Source of the DNA: Spirulina sp034932185
Lineage (GTDB): Bacteria; Cyanobacteriota; Cyanobacteriia; Cyanobacteriales; Spirulinaceae
Direction: 5' to 3'
Assembly (NCBI RefSeq): GCF_034932185.1
Contig: NZ_JAYGHW010000006.1
Location: forward strand, 1 to 64,000
Length of the DNA stretch: 64,000 nucleotides
Part shown: positions 42,836 through 50,404 of the stretch, in pieces
Numbering within the stretch: position 1 is the stretch's first letter
How the letters are laid out: each line of letters opens with the position of its first letter
Position numbers and translations under genes: made by a program
The notes under the pieces: generated by a model
Told to the model about the DNA's origin: nothing
Database searches by the model: none
Seen by the model: the letters and a program-made list of their open reading frames with translations, nothing else

Positions 42836-44659
42836 ATGAGACAGGTAACTGTACTAAGTCTGTTTTCTGGTGCGGGAGGTTTAGATTTAGGCTTTCATAT
42901 TGAAGGCTTTGAAATAAAGGCATGTATTGAGATAGATAGAGATGCATGTAAAACTCTCGAAATGAATAAAGGCAAATATTTATCTAATGATGCAAAAATA
43001 TATTGTGCTGACATAACAAAACTAGATGCAAATTCAGTAAAAGATAATATCGGAGATGTAGATTTTATCATTGGTGGTCCACCGTGCCAAAGTTTTTCTG
43101 CTGCTGGTAGGCGTGCAGGTGGCGTATATGGAGTGAATGATACAAGAGGATCGTTATTTTGGTTCTATGCTCAGTATCTAAAAATATTTAAACCTAAAGG
43201 GTTCTTATTTGAAAACGTAAAGGGCTTATTACAAGCTAACAAAAGCAAAGACTGGGAAATCATCAAACAGTCATTTGGAGAGATTGGATACAATCTTTCA
43301 TATCGGGTCTTAGATGCGGCTGATTATGGCACACCACAACATAGAGAACGGGTGATAATGGTTGGATGGATTGACAAATCGCCTTTTAGGTTTCCTCGTC
43401 CAATTTTTGGACCAAACAGCAGTGATAAAAGATCATATATGACACCAAGAATGGCTTTTAGTGATGTTGATGATCCTGAAGAGGAGGTTCCAATATATTC
43501 TGGGAAATACGGTCATCTGCTAAAAGATATACCACCTGGGTTAAATTATTCTTTTTATACAGAGCGAATGAGGCATCCAAATCCTTTGTTCGCTTGGAGA
43601 TCAAAGTTTTCTGGATTCCTTTATAAACTTGATCCTGACGAACCTTCAAAAACATTAGTCGCACATCAAGGTAAATATGACGGGCCGTTTCATTGGAAAA
43701 ACCGAAAACTCAATATAAATGAACTTATTAGACTTCAAGGTTTTCCTATAGATTATAAATTTGCAGGATCTCGTATTTCCGTTGAAAAACAAATTGGAAA
43801 TTCCGTTGCACCAAAGCTATCGTCCTACTTAGCAAAATCTGTTTTGATGCAAGTTTTTCATTCTGATATTTCATTAGATCTACTTGATTCTGATGAAATA
43901 TTAAAGAAACCTAGGAAATCACGAGTAACTAAAAATACACAACAGAATAGTTTTGTTAAGGATAATAGTAGTCAGCTAAACCCTTGTGTCAGCTATATCA
44001 CTGACTGGCCAACAAAAATCACTAATCTTTCCATCCACGAAAAGTTTTTTGAAAACAAATGCGTTCTGAAAAACGGCAAATGGCAAATGCAAGTCAAAAA
44101 AAAGCGTTGCAAATGCAATGTAGTTATAAAAATAGAAGTTGATTTTATCCAGCCAATTTATGAAACTTTTGAAAAAATAGTATGTACATTAAAGACTGAT
44201 AATATTTTTGAATTTAATTTTGCATGGGACTTTATTCATAAGCTAGTTGATAGTTCTTGTAGTTACGAAAGTTTGCAACCTTTATATGGTCATTTCACAG
44301 AGCCATATCCAAAATTTTCATTGACAACAGCTACAAATATGCCAGAAAGTAGTATTACTTTGTTAATGAAAAAAATGGAAGATTATTCTTTCTTATCAAA
44401 GACACATGACTATAGTGAGATATGGAACTTATTTGATAAAAATATTAGTATCTTAGACTTAGTTCGCTTGTTAAGAAGTAAAGGTGTTGATATTCGGATT
44501 CATGAAACTAATAGAACTATCCCCGAAAACAGTTTTCGGATATGTTATCCTTTTTGCTTGCCATCTTGGCAGCCAACCTACATAACTTGGGCTGATGCAG
44601 GAAAACATAAAACGGGAGATTTAGATATAGAAAAGTTAATTTTTGGTGGTGTATTATGA
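42836..44659 (+). CDS. C5-cytosine DNA methyltransferase with C-terminal extension (type II R-M)
   Basis: A 607-residue modification enzyme. C5-methyltransferase motifs are in order: I LSLFSGAGGLDLGF near 7-20, IV IIGGPPCQSFSAAGRR with the catalytic Cys near 84, VI FENVKGLL, VIII QHRERVIMVG near 170, and IX-X RLQGFP and KQIGNSVAP near 320. After motif X about 260 further residues follow (345-607) that I do not recognise, including a Lys/Cys cluster KKKRCKCNVV. Most family members end soon after motif X. The gene is AT-rich, lacks HIP1 and overlaps the nuclease gene by ATGA. ATG 42836 gives the usual N-terminus. Recognition site unknown. Confidence 0.9.
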   Translation: MRQVTVLSLFSGAGGLDLGFHIEGFEIKACIEIDRDACKTLEMNKGKYLSNDAKIYCADITKLDANSVKDNIGDVDFIIGGPPCQSFSAAGRRAGGVYGVNDTRGSLFWFYAQYLKIFKPKGFLFENVKGLLQANKSKDWEIIKQSFGEIGYNLSYRVLDAADYGTPQHRERVIMVGWIDKSPFRFPRPIFGPNSSDKRSYMTPRMAFSDVDDPEEEVPIYSGKYGHLLKDIPPGLNYSFYTERMRHPNPLFAWRSKFSGFLYKLDPDEPSKTLVAHQGKYDGPFHWKNRKLNINELIRLQGFPIDYKFAGSRISVEKQIGNSVAPKLSSYLAKSVLMQVFHSDISLDLLDSDEILKKPRKSRVTKNTQQNSFVKDNSSQLNPCVSYITDWPTKITNLSIHEKFFENKCVLKNGKWQMQVKKKRCKCNVVIKIEVDFIQPIYETFEKIVCTLKTDNIFEFNFAWDFIHKLVDSSCSYESLQPLYGHFTEPYPKFSLTTATNMPESSITLLMKKMEDYSFLSKTHDYSEIWNLFDKNISILDLVRLLRSKGVDIRIHETNRTIPENSFRICYPFCLPSWQPTYITWADAGKHKTGDLDIEKLIFGGVL

Positions 44660-45795
44660 GTGTTACAGTTAAGAACAAAGCAGAATTAGAAAGAATTTTA
44701 CAAGAGTGCTTAAATAGCGCTATGTCGGAAGATTTGCTTGACCTTCCTATTGAAATCAGAGATAATCTCAACAGTATTTTTGAAAATATTGATATTGCAA
44801 CATCAGGTTACTTGAATCTGTTGACTTGCTTGGTTTGTTCAAGCGTTGATGATTCGATTGATCCTAGATACCACAGGCGGCCAGGAAAAGGCATGCCAGC
44901 ACCGGAAGTTCCTGATGGCTGGTTTTCTGGAAGAACTGTCAGTGAAAAGATCATATATCCGTGGATGGAAGCTCATGGATTTAGAACGGCAAAGTCTGGC
45001 TGGCAAACGCGAACATTTGAAAGACCTAATCCTTATACTTTGGCATATCCAGAGAATATCGCATTTATCAAAGAACCATTTTTAAAAATCCTTGATTTTG
45101 CAAGCAAAAATAAGAGTAAATCCGCACTACTTGTTACATACTTATTAAAGAAAGAAATAGCATATAAAACTAAAAAACAAATTCTCACAAGTAATGTGTC
45201 TAAAAACAGAATTGGCAACGAAGTGCTAATTACTGATATTATTTCTTCACTTCAGGAGCAATTCTCTTTGCCGAATAGTTCACATCTACCTGTTATTGCG
45301 GTTTATAGCATATATGAACTACTTTTTGGCGAGATTGAAAAATATCGTGGGTTAGCTCTTAGAAAATTAGAGAGCCATCAAGCTTCAGATTTAAGAACAG
45401 GAGCTGTGGGGGATATAGAAATTGAAGACTCAGATGGTGATGTTATTGAAGGGGTTGAAGTTAAACATGGTATTGAAATTGATATAACAATATTGCTTCG
45501 CGTAAAAGAGAAAATACTCAAATCACAAGTAAAAAGATACTATATCTTGACAACACATAACAACTGCTCAAACTTAAGTAATGATATCACAACATGTATA
45601 CGGCAGATATACCATGATCACGGATGCCAAATAATAATAAATGGGGTGCTACCTACGATTAAATACTACTTAAGAATGTGTACTAATCCATCGGTTTTTA
45701 TCAATCACTATTCTAAAAATATTTCAGATCAAAAACATGTAACTGTGGAACAGTTAGAGAATTGGGAAAAAATACAGGATAGCTTAAACACATAA
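44656..45795 (+). CDS. Putative type II restriction endonuclease
   Basis: A 379-residue protein translationally coupled to the methyltransferase. It has no broad domain I can name with certainty, but near 255-280 GDIEIEDSDGDVIEGVEVKH gives a D-(x)n-E-x-K arrangement of a PD-(D/E)xK nuclease. The N-terminal half has DPRYHRRPGKGMPAPE and the block WFSGRTVSEKIIYPWMEAHG. The layout is reminiscent of SacI-type restriction enzymes, though this is a weak impression. The coupling, AT-rich composition and size support a restriction partner that cuts unmodified DNA. Specificity cannot be predicted. Confidence 0.72.
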   Translation: MSVTVKNKAELERILQECLNSAMSEDLLDLPIEIRDNLNSIFENIDIATSGYLNLLTCLVCSSVDDSIDPRYHRRPGKGMPAPEVPDGWFSGRTVSEKIIYPWMEAHGFRTAKSGWQTRTFERPNPYTLAYPENIAFIKEPFLKILDFASKNKSKSALLVTYLLKKEIAYKTKKQILTSNVSKNRIGNEVLITDIISSLQEQFSLPNSSHLPVIAVYSIYELLFGEIEKYRGLALRKLESHQASDLRTGAVGDIEIEDSDGDVIEGVEVKHGIEIDITILLRVKEKILKSQVKRYYILTTHNNCSNLSNDITTCIRQIYHDHGCQIIINGVLPTIKYYLRMCTNPSVFINHYSKNISDQKHVTVEQLENWEKIQDSLNT

Positions 45796-46020
45796 CACAT
45801 TGTTGTATGAGACGGTCAGATCAATTTACTGGTGGAGATACCGATGTTAAGTAGGAGGGACTAATCATTTGTAAGATTCCGCAATCTTTGGAAACGTCAA
45901 ACCCTTGTGCAGCATGGGTTACACAGATTGAGCTATTTTACATTTAATTGAGCCTACCTACTTATACACCGTCTAACAATTCGGGTGCAGCGGATTGACC
46001 AAAGCCGCTTGGGGTGGATT

Positions 46021-46475
46021 TGACACTCCCCGCGCTAAAGCGACGGGGATTCTTGGTTCATCGACCGGACTTAACCGAGCAGGATTGCTCCAACCCAGCC
46101 AGAGGTCTAATCTCCCCAAGCGTATAACTTCCCGTTTGCCCCACGGTAGTTCGTCCCAGGCGCAGGATACAAACCCGCTTCACTATCGACTCAGCACGAT
46201 GCCGATTGCAGACTAACCCTTTCACATTCAAGTCTTCCTAGGCGACCAAATCGTTAGATTGGATGACGCAGTAGGCAATCCGCCCACTCATTACGCTGCC
46301 TGCTTACCCTTAAATGCTTCCAGGCCTGTCGGTTTTTAGCCTTGTGATAGTTCCTGGACGTTTGAAATTCAATATAATCACCATAACACGACTGGCCCAA
46401 GGAGGGCGACTAAAGTCGCTCGTGTCGTCTTTCATCCCCGCAATAAATTGACGGGGCTTTCAGACTCCCGCACTA
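46021..46475 (-). mobile_element. Decayed IS200/IS605-type tnpB element
   Basis: About 450 bases with hairpin ends. On the right end of the element (low coordinates), TCCCCGCGC-TAAA-GCGACGGGGA lies at 46027-46050. On the left end, CCCCG-N11-CGGGG lies at 46436-46456. Between them is a fragmentary tnpB (46058-46355). The size is far below an intact element of about 1.3-1.7 kb, so a large internal deletion has occurred. It lies inside the attC-like palindrome. Confidence 0.65.
46058..46355 (-). pseudogene. tnpB (RNA-guided endonuclease) remnant
   Basis: Minus-strand fragments of TnpB. A basic stretch, NYHKAKNRQAWKHLRVSRQR, precedes a frameshift; then VIQSNDLVA, an in-frame amber stop, and EDLNVKGLVCNRHRAESI, matching the conserved block around the second catalytic Glu. 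The zinc-ribbon region is missing by deletion. The end, LGRTTVGQTGSYTLGEIRPL, resembles TnpB C-termini and stops at 46058. The product cannot be functional. Confidence 0.7.
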
Positions 46476-46532
46476 TTTTCGTAAAGGTGTCGGCAACCGC
46501 TGAACCGAGCCGTTAGGCATCGTGTAAAGTGA

Positions 46533-46945
46533 TTAGTCCTTTAACAATGCTCTAAATCCCGCCTGCTGAAAATGGGTATCGGCAGTCAGTGCGTCAATGA
46601 TTCCTCGATCTTGCATCACGATGAATGATTACAGTCCACCAACCCCCATTCTTTGTCTCCTCGTTGCTTAAACAAATTGAATGCTAATCTGTATAGGCTA
46701 TCGGTTAATAAAACGACTTCAACGCTGGGATCAGTTTCGAGAGATTCTAAAAGTTGGATTGCCGCCGCTCTGTATCTTTGCTTAGAAAGCGCATTACCTA
46801 TTTCTAGCAAAATCGCCTGAGTTGTCACCAAACGAGTGCTGTTACTCTCAATTTGATGAACAATCTCAACAGCCCGTGCATGATTTTGATCAGTGACGGA
46901 GGATAATGCGATCGCAAAAGAAGTATCTAAAAAGACTTCAGTCAT
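46533..46945 (-). pseudogene. PIN-domain toxin (VapC type), frameshifted
   Basis: The frame starts at 46945 with MTEVFLDTSFAIALS (first PIN Asp), has the Glu in AILLEIGNALS near 44 and reaches DKEWGLVDC, where it runs into NHSS and a stop at 46616. A one-base shift restores SFIVMQDRGIIDALTADTHF and QQAGFRALLKD to a stop at 46533, the normal end of this family. A single base is therefore missing after the TGT codon. The lost part includes the fourth acidic residue, so the truncated product should be inactive as an RNase. It is coupled to the antitoxin gene by an 8-base overlap. Its 3' end lies 15 bases from the attC-like right arm. Confidence 0.8.
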
Positions 46946-47174
46946 TATTAGAAAGAGGTTCCTCATATAAATATTGATCAATTTTCTCTGACCAATCAGG
47001 TTCACCCTGTAATTGTAAAGACTGAGCAGTTTTAAGAAACCTCTTAGGTGGTTTTACGTCATTGGGTAGAACACGTTCAACAATAATACGTACCCTCGTA
47101 CCTGCGGCTAGGTTTAAGGGTACTTCTAGTTGAAGAGCTGTCCCGTCAAATATGGCTTCGAGTTCTTGGAGCAT
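46938..47174 (-). CDS. Antitoxin of the DUF104 / AF2212 type
   Basis: A 78-residue protein, first in the two-gene module. The N-terminal half, LEAIFDGTALQLEVPLNLAA then GTRVRIIVE, is the small beta-rich DNA-binding fold of this antitoxin family. The C-terminal half is Lys/Pro-rich and helical (WSEKIDQYLYEEP) and would wrap the PIN toxin. It is intact although the toxin gene is frameshifted. It overlaps the toxin start by 8 bases. Confidence 0.8.
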   Translation of the reverse strand: MLQELEAIFDGTALQLEVPLNLAAGTRVRIIVERVLPNDVKPPKRFLKTAQSLQLQGEPDWSEKIDQYLYEEPLSNND

Positions 47175-47373
47175 TATTTTCTAGAGGCTACAGACTACCT
47201 TCAGTATAGCCTGATCTCTAAGCAGCAAGATATGCTGCCTAACGTTAGCTGGCTCCAGTTTTTGGTTCGGGACGTACAGAAAGGCTATCTGTTGCTATTT
47301 GAGTGTGCTGGTTTTTGCCGTTCTGGTATAACTGAGGTATAACCAAGGAGTAAAACTTTCAGATAAGGTCACG
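47175..47373. promoter_or_regulatory. Divergent region between two toxin-antitoxin modules
   Basis: It contains a direct repeat of GGTATAAC (47325-47332 and 47336-47343, 11-base spacing, one helical turn) just before the RHH antitoxin gene, a candidate autoregulatory operator. It also holds GCCTAACGTTAGC at 47238-47250, which looks like abutted outer attC boxes but lacks the inner boxes. Confidence 0.4.
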
Positions 47374-47610
47374 ATGAAAACTGCAATTTCGCTTCCAGAT
47401 TCAGTTTTTGAGCAGGCAGAAGCACTCGCTCAACAGTTAGGGTTGTCGCGCAGTGAGCTTTATACAAAAGCGTTACAGGTATATCTGGAAAGGTACAACC
47501 GTGATCAAATCTTGCTCAAGTTAAACCAAGTTTACGCTAGAGAGTCCTCCGAACTTGATCCAGTGATGGCAAAGATGCAGTTTATGTCTTTGCCTTGTGA
47601 GGATTGGTAA
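47374..47610 (+). CDS. Ribbon-helix-helix antitoxin
   Basis: A 78-residue antitoxin. MKTAISLPDSVFEQAEALAQ followed by LGLSRSELYTKALQVYLERY is a complete ribbon-helix-helix domain that binds operator DNA as a dimer. The acidic C-terminal tail (ESSELDPVMAKMQF) is the toxin-binding part. The stop overlaps the toxin ATG by one base. Direct repeats GGTATAAC upstream are likely binding sites. Confidence 0.88.
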   Translation: MKTAISLPDSVFEQAEALAQQLGLSRSELYTKALQVYLERYNRDQILLKLNQVYARESSELDPVMAKMQFMSLPCEDW

Positions 47611-47948
47611 TGTATCGAGGAGAAATCTGGTGGGCGAACCTACCCGATCCAGTCGCCTCAGAACCTGGATATCGTCGCCCCGTCTTGGTGATTCAGGATG
47701 ATGCTTTTACCCAAAGTCGAATTAGCACGGTTATCGTCGTTATCATCACCTCAAATATTCAGTTAGCGGAAGCACCGGGCAATGTATTGTTACCGCGTGG
47801 AATGTCGGGTTTGTCGAGAGACTCCGTTGTAAATGTCTCTCAAATTTTCACAATCGATAAGACTTTTTTGGTTGAGCGTATTGGTTCACTACCAGACTAC
47901 TTGCAGGAGGAGATAGATGAGGGCTTACGAACAGTTTTGTATCTGTAG
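47610..47948 (+). CDS. PemK/MazF family toxin (endoribonuclease)
   Basis: A 112-residue MazF-like toxin. MYRGEIWWANLPDPVASEPG begins the SH3-like fold. GYRRPVLVIQDDAFTQS has the catalytic Arg, VVIITSNIQLAEAPGNVLLP contains the conserved TS segment, and SVVNVSQIFTIDK completes the core. MazF enzymes cleave mRNA at short sequences and are silenced by the cognate antitoxin. The frame is intact and full-length. ATG 47610 overlaps the antitoxin stop. Confidence 0.9.
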   Translation: MYRGEIWWANLPDPVASEPGYRRPVLVIQDDAFTQSRISTVIVVIITSNIQLAEAPGNVLLPRGMSGLSRDSVVNVSQIFTIDKTFLVERIGSLPDYLQEEIDEGLRTVLYL

Positions 47949-48020
47949 CAGCACCAGCTAACTTCACCGTTATACTGCGGCGGTTTTTCTCATGACTTGG
48001 CTTTACCTTCCTCCCCCCAA

Positions 48021-48071
48021 CAGGCGGCAGAGCCGCCTAATACCCATGCCATGGCAGAGCCATGGCACGAG
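48021..48071. repeat. Interspersed double-hairpin repeat, family 2 (copy 3)
   Basis: GGCGGCAGAGCCGCC, then GCCATGGC-AGA-GCCATGGC and ACGAG. Both hairpins are perfect here. It lies between convergent mazF and glyS. Confidence 0.85.
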
Positions 48072-48103
48072 ATAATAACATCTAAGAAAATTTCCAGAAA
48101 TAC

Positions 48104-48145
48104 GGGGAATGGGCAACGGGGAATGGGGAATGGGCAACGGGAGGG
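48104..48145. repeat. Heptanucleotide tandem array GGGGAAT / GGGCAAC
   Basis: Consecutive 7-base units GGGGAAT, GGGCAAC, GGGGAAT, GGGGAAT, GGGCAAC, then GGGAGGG. It is the second heptamer array in the window, non-coding and placed between a family 2 and a family 1 repeat. Confidence 0.8.
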
Positions 48146-48146
48146 A

Positions 48147-48170
48147 GGGCGAAAAATTTTTCGCCCCTAC
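48147..48170. repeat. Interspersed palindromic repeat, family 1, short form (copy E)
   Basis: GGGCGAAAAATTTTTCGCCC followed by CTAC. This is the family 1 unit without the 24-bp module. It lies 12 bases from the glyS stop. Confidence 0.85.
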
Positions 48171-48181
48171 TTTGCGAGGGT

Positions 48182-50320
48182 TTAGTTTTTAACGATCGCT
48201 CCGAAGTCTCCCAAAATGCGGGCGTGGTTGCGGATGAGTCCTAATAAATTGAGGCGATTGGTTTGGATCGCTGGATCGTCAGCCATCACTAAAACACTAT
48301 CTTCTCCATCAAAGAACCGCGTCACCGCTGGAGAAATCGCGGCTAATCCATCCACTAAGCGCTGATAATCCCGTTCTGCTTGGGCCTGCTCCGTTTGGGG
48401 AACCAATTCACAGAGCGCTGCATAGAGTACCCGTTCTGATTCCTGCTCAAAGAGATCCGGTTGGATCACCACTTGGGGATCGAGGGTATCCGTGGGAAGC
48501 GCTCCCTTAGCTGCAAGGCGGGTGGAGCGGTTGACGGTTTCGTACAAAAGATCGAGATTTTGGCTATTGCGGAGATGTTGGATGAATTGGGCGCGATCGC
48601 GCAGATCCAATAAATCCTGAAGGGCGCGGCTATGGTATTCGGGGTCATCTTCCCCCAATACAGCATTTACCAAGTCGTAATCAATACCCAATTCATCCTG
48701 TAAAAGGGTGTGCGATCGCTGCACAAAGAAATGGATTAATGCCTCTAAGGGAGAACTATAGTCGGGATGGCCACTGACAAAGGCCGCTGAAAATTGGGTG
48801 AGCAAATCTAATAGATTTAACTCCAAATTGCCATCCCAAATAATATTCACCACCGCATTGGCGGCCCGCCGTAGGGCAAAGGGATCAGATGAGCCGGTGG
48901 GGATCAGGCCTAAACCGAAAATACTCACCAAGGAATCGAGGCGATCGCCTAAACCCACCAATTGCCCCGCCAGGGTTTGGGGTAAATCATCATCAGCCCC
49001 ACGGGGCAGGTAATGCTCAAAAATCCCCCGTGCGACCGCCGCCGATTCCCCACTGACCAGGGCGTATTTTTCCCCCATAATCCCCTGCAATTCCGGGAAC
49101 TCATAGACCATTTGGGAGACGAGATCCGCTTTACAGAGCAGGGCAGTGCGTTCAATCGTGGCGGTTTCTGAAGCGGGTAAATCCAATTGCCGACACATTT
49201 CAGCAGTGAGATCGAGAATGCGATCAACCTTGATCTGCATTGACCCTAAATCTGCTTGGAACGTAATCGTTTCCAACTGGGGCAAATTCGCCTCTAAGGG
49301 TTCATCACAATCGGCATCGTAGAAAAACTTACCGTCCGCTAAACGGGCGCGGATCACTCTGGCGTTCCCCGTGGCGATCAAGTCAGCCTTCGCGGGATCG
49401 CCGTTGGCGATGGTGATGAAGTGGGGCAATAGGGAACCGTCGGCGGTTTGGATCGGGAAATACCGTTGATGTGTCACCATCACCGTGGTGATCACCTCTG
49501 GGGGGAGTTTGAGAAATTCTGCCTCAAAGTTCCCTATAACCGCCTGAGGAGCTTCCACCAAGTTAACAACTTCATCCAAAAGATCCACCGGGATTATGGC
49601 TTCTCCCTGAACAGATTGGGCGGCGGTTTCGATTTGGGCGATAATTGCCTCCCGCCGTTCGTGGGGATCAACGATTACCCCTGCTGCCGCCATTGTGGCC
49701 TCATAGGCGGCGGGGTGGGGGATCGTGACAGGTTGAGGATGGAGGACACGGTGGCCCCAGGAAGTGCGATCGCTCTCGATCCGCTCCGAACCATTGACCA
49801 ACACCACCGGCAACACCGCCTCATCCCACAGGGCCACCAACCACCGAATTGGCCGGGGAAACCGTAATTCTCCATCCCCCCACCGCATAAACCGCCGGCC
49901 CTCCAATTGGGTGATCCATTGGGGGATCAGGTCGCGGAGAATGTCCGGTGTGGGCTGGCCGGGGATCTGTTTGTCAATAAAAATGAATGCGCCCTTGGGG
50001 GTGTCTCGTTGGGTGAAATCCGCGACTGTAACCCCCTGTTTTTGGGCAAATCCGAGGGCGGCAGCGGTGGGTTCCCCATCGCGATAGGCGGCTTTGACCG
50101 GGGGGCCTTTGATTTCTTCGTGGCGATCAGCCTGTTGGGCCGGAACCCCCGTGAGGAGTACCGCCAGGCGGCGGGGGGTGGCGTAGAGGGTGATGGCCTC
50201 CGGGGTGAGGTGAGCTTCCCCCAGGCTGTTGGGGATTAGGCGTTGCCATTGGGCGATCGCACTGGCAACAAAATCAGCGGGTAATTCTTCAGTACCCACT
50301 TCAAGGAGAAAATTCGGCAT
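48182..50320 (-). CDS. glyS: Glycine--tRNA ligase subunit beta
   Basis: A 712-residue beta subunit of heterotetrameric glycyl-tRNA synthetase. It opens with MPNFLLEVGTEELPADFV, has RRLAVLLTGVPAQQ, KGPPVKAAY, a KFFYDADC block near 325 and FALRRAANAVVNI near 490, all typical. The C-terminal anticodon-binding region (from about 560) includes the ALYELLPQTE-like CELVPQTEQAQAE and FFDGEDSVLVMADDPAIQTN. The alpha subunit glyQ is not in the window. The length is normal. Confidence 0.95.
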   Translation of the reverse strand: MPNFLLEVGTEELPADFVASAIAQWQRLIPNSLGEAHLTPEAITLYATPRRLAVLLTGVPAQQADRHEEIKGPPVKAAYRDGEPTAAALGFAQKQGVTVADFTQRDTPKGAFIFIDKQIPGQPTPDILRDLIPQWITQLEGRRFMRWGDGELRFPRPIRWLVALWDEAVLPVVLVNGSERIESDRTSWGHRVLHPQPVTIPHPAAYEATMAAAGVIVDPHERREAIIAQIETAAQSVQGEAIIPVDLLDEVVNLVEAPQAVIGNFEAEFLKLPPEVITTVMVTHQRYFPIQTADGSLLPHFITIANGDPAKADLIATGNARVIRARLADGKFFYDADCDEPLEANLPQLETITFQADLGSMQIKVDRILDLTAEMCRQLDLPASETATIERTALLCKADLVSQMVYEFPELQGIMGEKYALVSGESAAVARGIFEHYLPRGADDDLPQTLAGQLVGLGDRLDSLVSIFGLGLIPTGSSDPFALRRAANAVVNIIWDGNLELNLLDLLTQFSAAFVSGHPDYSSPLEALIHFFVQRSHTLLQDELGIDYDLVNAVLGEDDPEYHSRALQDLLDLRDRAQFIQHLRNSQNLDLLYETVNRSTRLAAKGALPTDTLDPQVVIQPDLFEQESERVLYAALCELVPQTEQAQAERDYQRLVDGLAAISPAVTRFFDGEDSVLVMADDPAIQTNRLNLLGLIRNHARILGDFGAIVKN

Positions 50321-50404
50321 TGTGGTTGATGGCGGTTGAGGTTTTGGGGTTGGGCAAGCTCCCCCCCTATACAGTTAACAGTTTAGTGGCTCAGGGGGGC
50401 AATC

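Larger units (their letters stand above)
45971..46518 (+). other. Integron attC-like site, split by an insertion
   Basis: The left arm (45971-45997) starts GTCTAACAATTCGGGTGCAG; the right arm (46494-46518) ends GAACCGAGCCGTTAGGC. The reverse complement of the right arm, GCCTAACGGCTCGGTTCAGC plus GGTTG, aligns with the left arm over its whole length. Outer R boxes are GTCTAAC and GTTAGGC (consensus RYYYAAC and GTTRRRY), and inner boxes pair through CAGCGG with an extra base on the left arm, as in attC sites. The roughly 500 bases between the arms hold a decayed tnpB element. No integron integrase is in the window. Confidence 0.55.

Noticed and set aside
45995..46216. Plus-strand open frame of 73 codons
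   Set aside because: It is the antisense of the tnpB remnant and its right-end hairpin and does not resemble a protein.
47238..47250. Second attC-like site GCCTAACGTTAGC
   Set aside because: Only outer-box-like sequences are present, with no inner boxes; GTTAGCT also departs from the GTTRRRY consensus.
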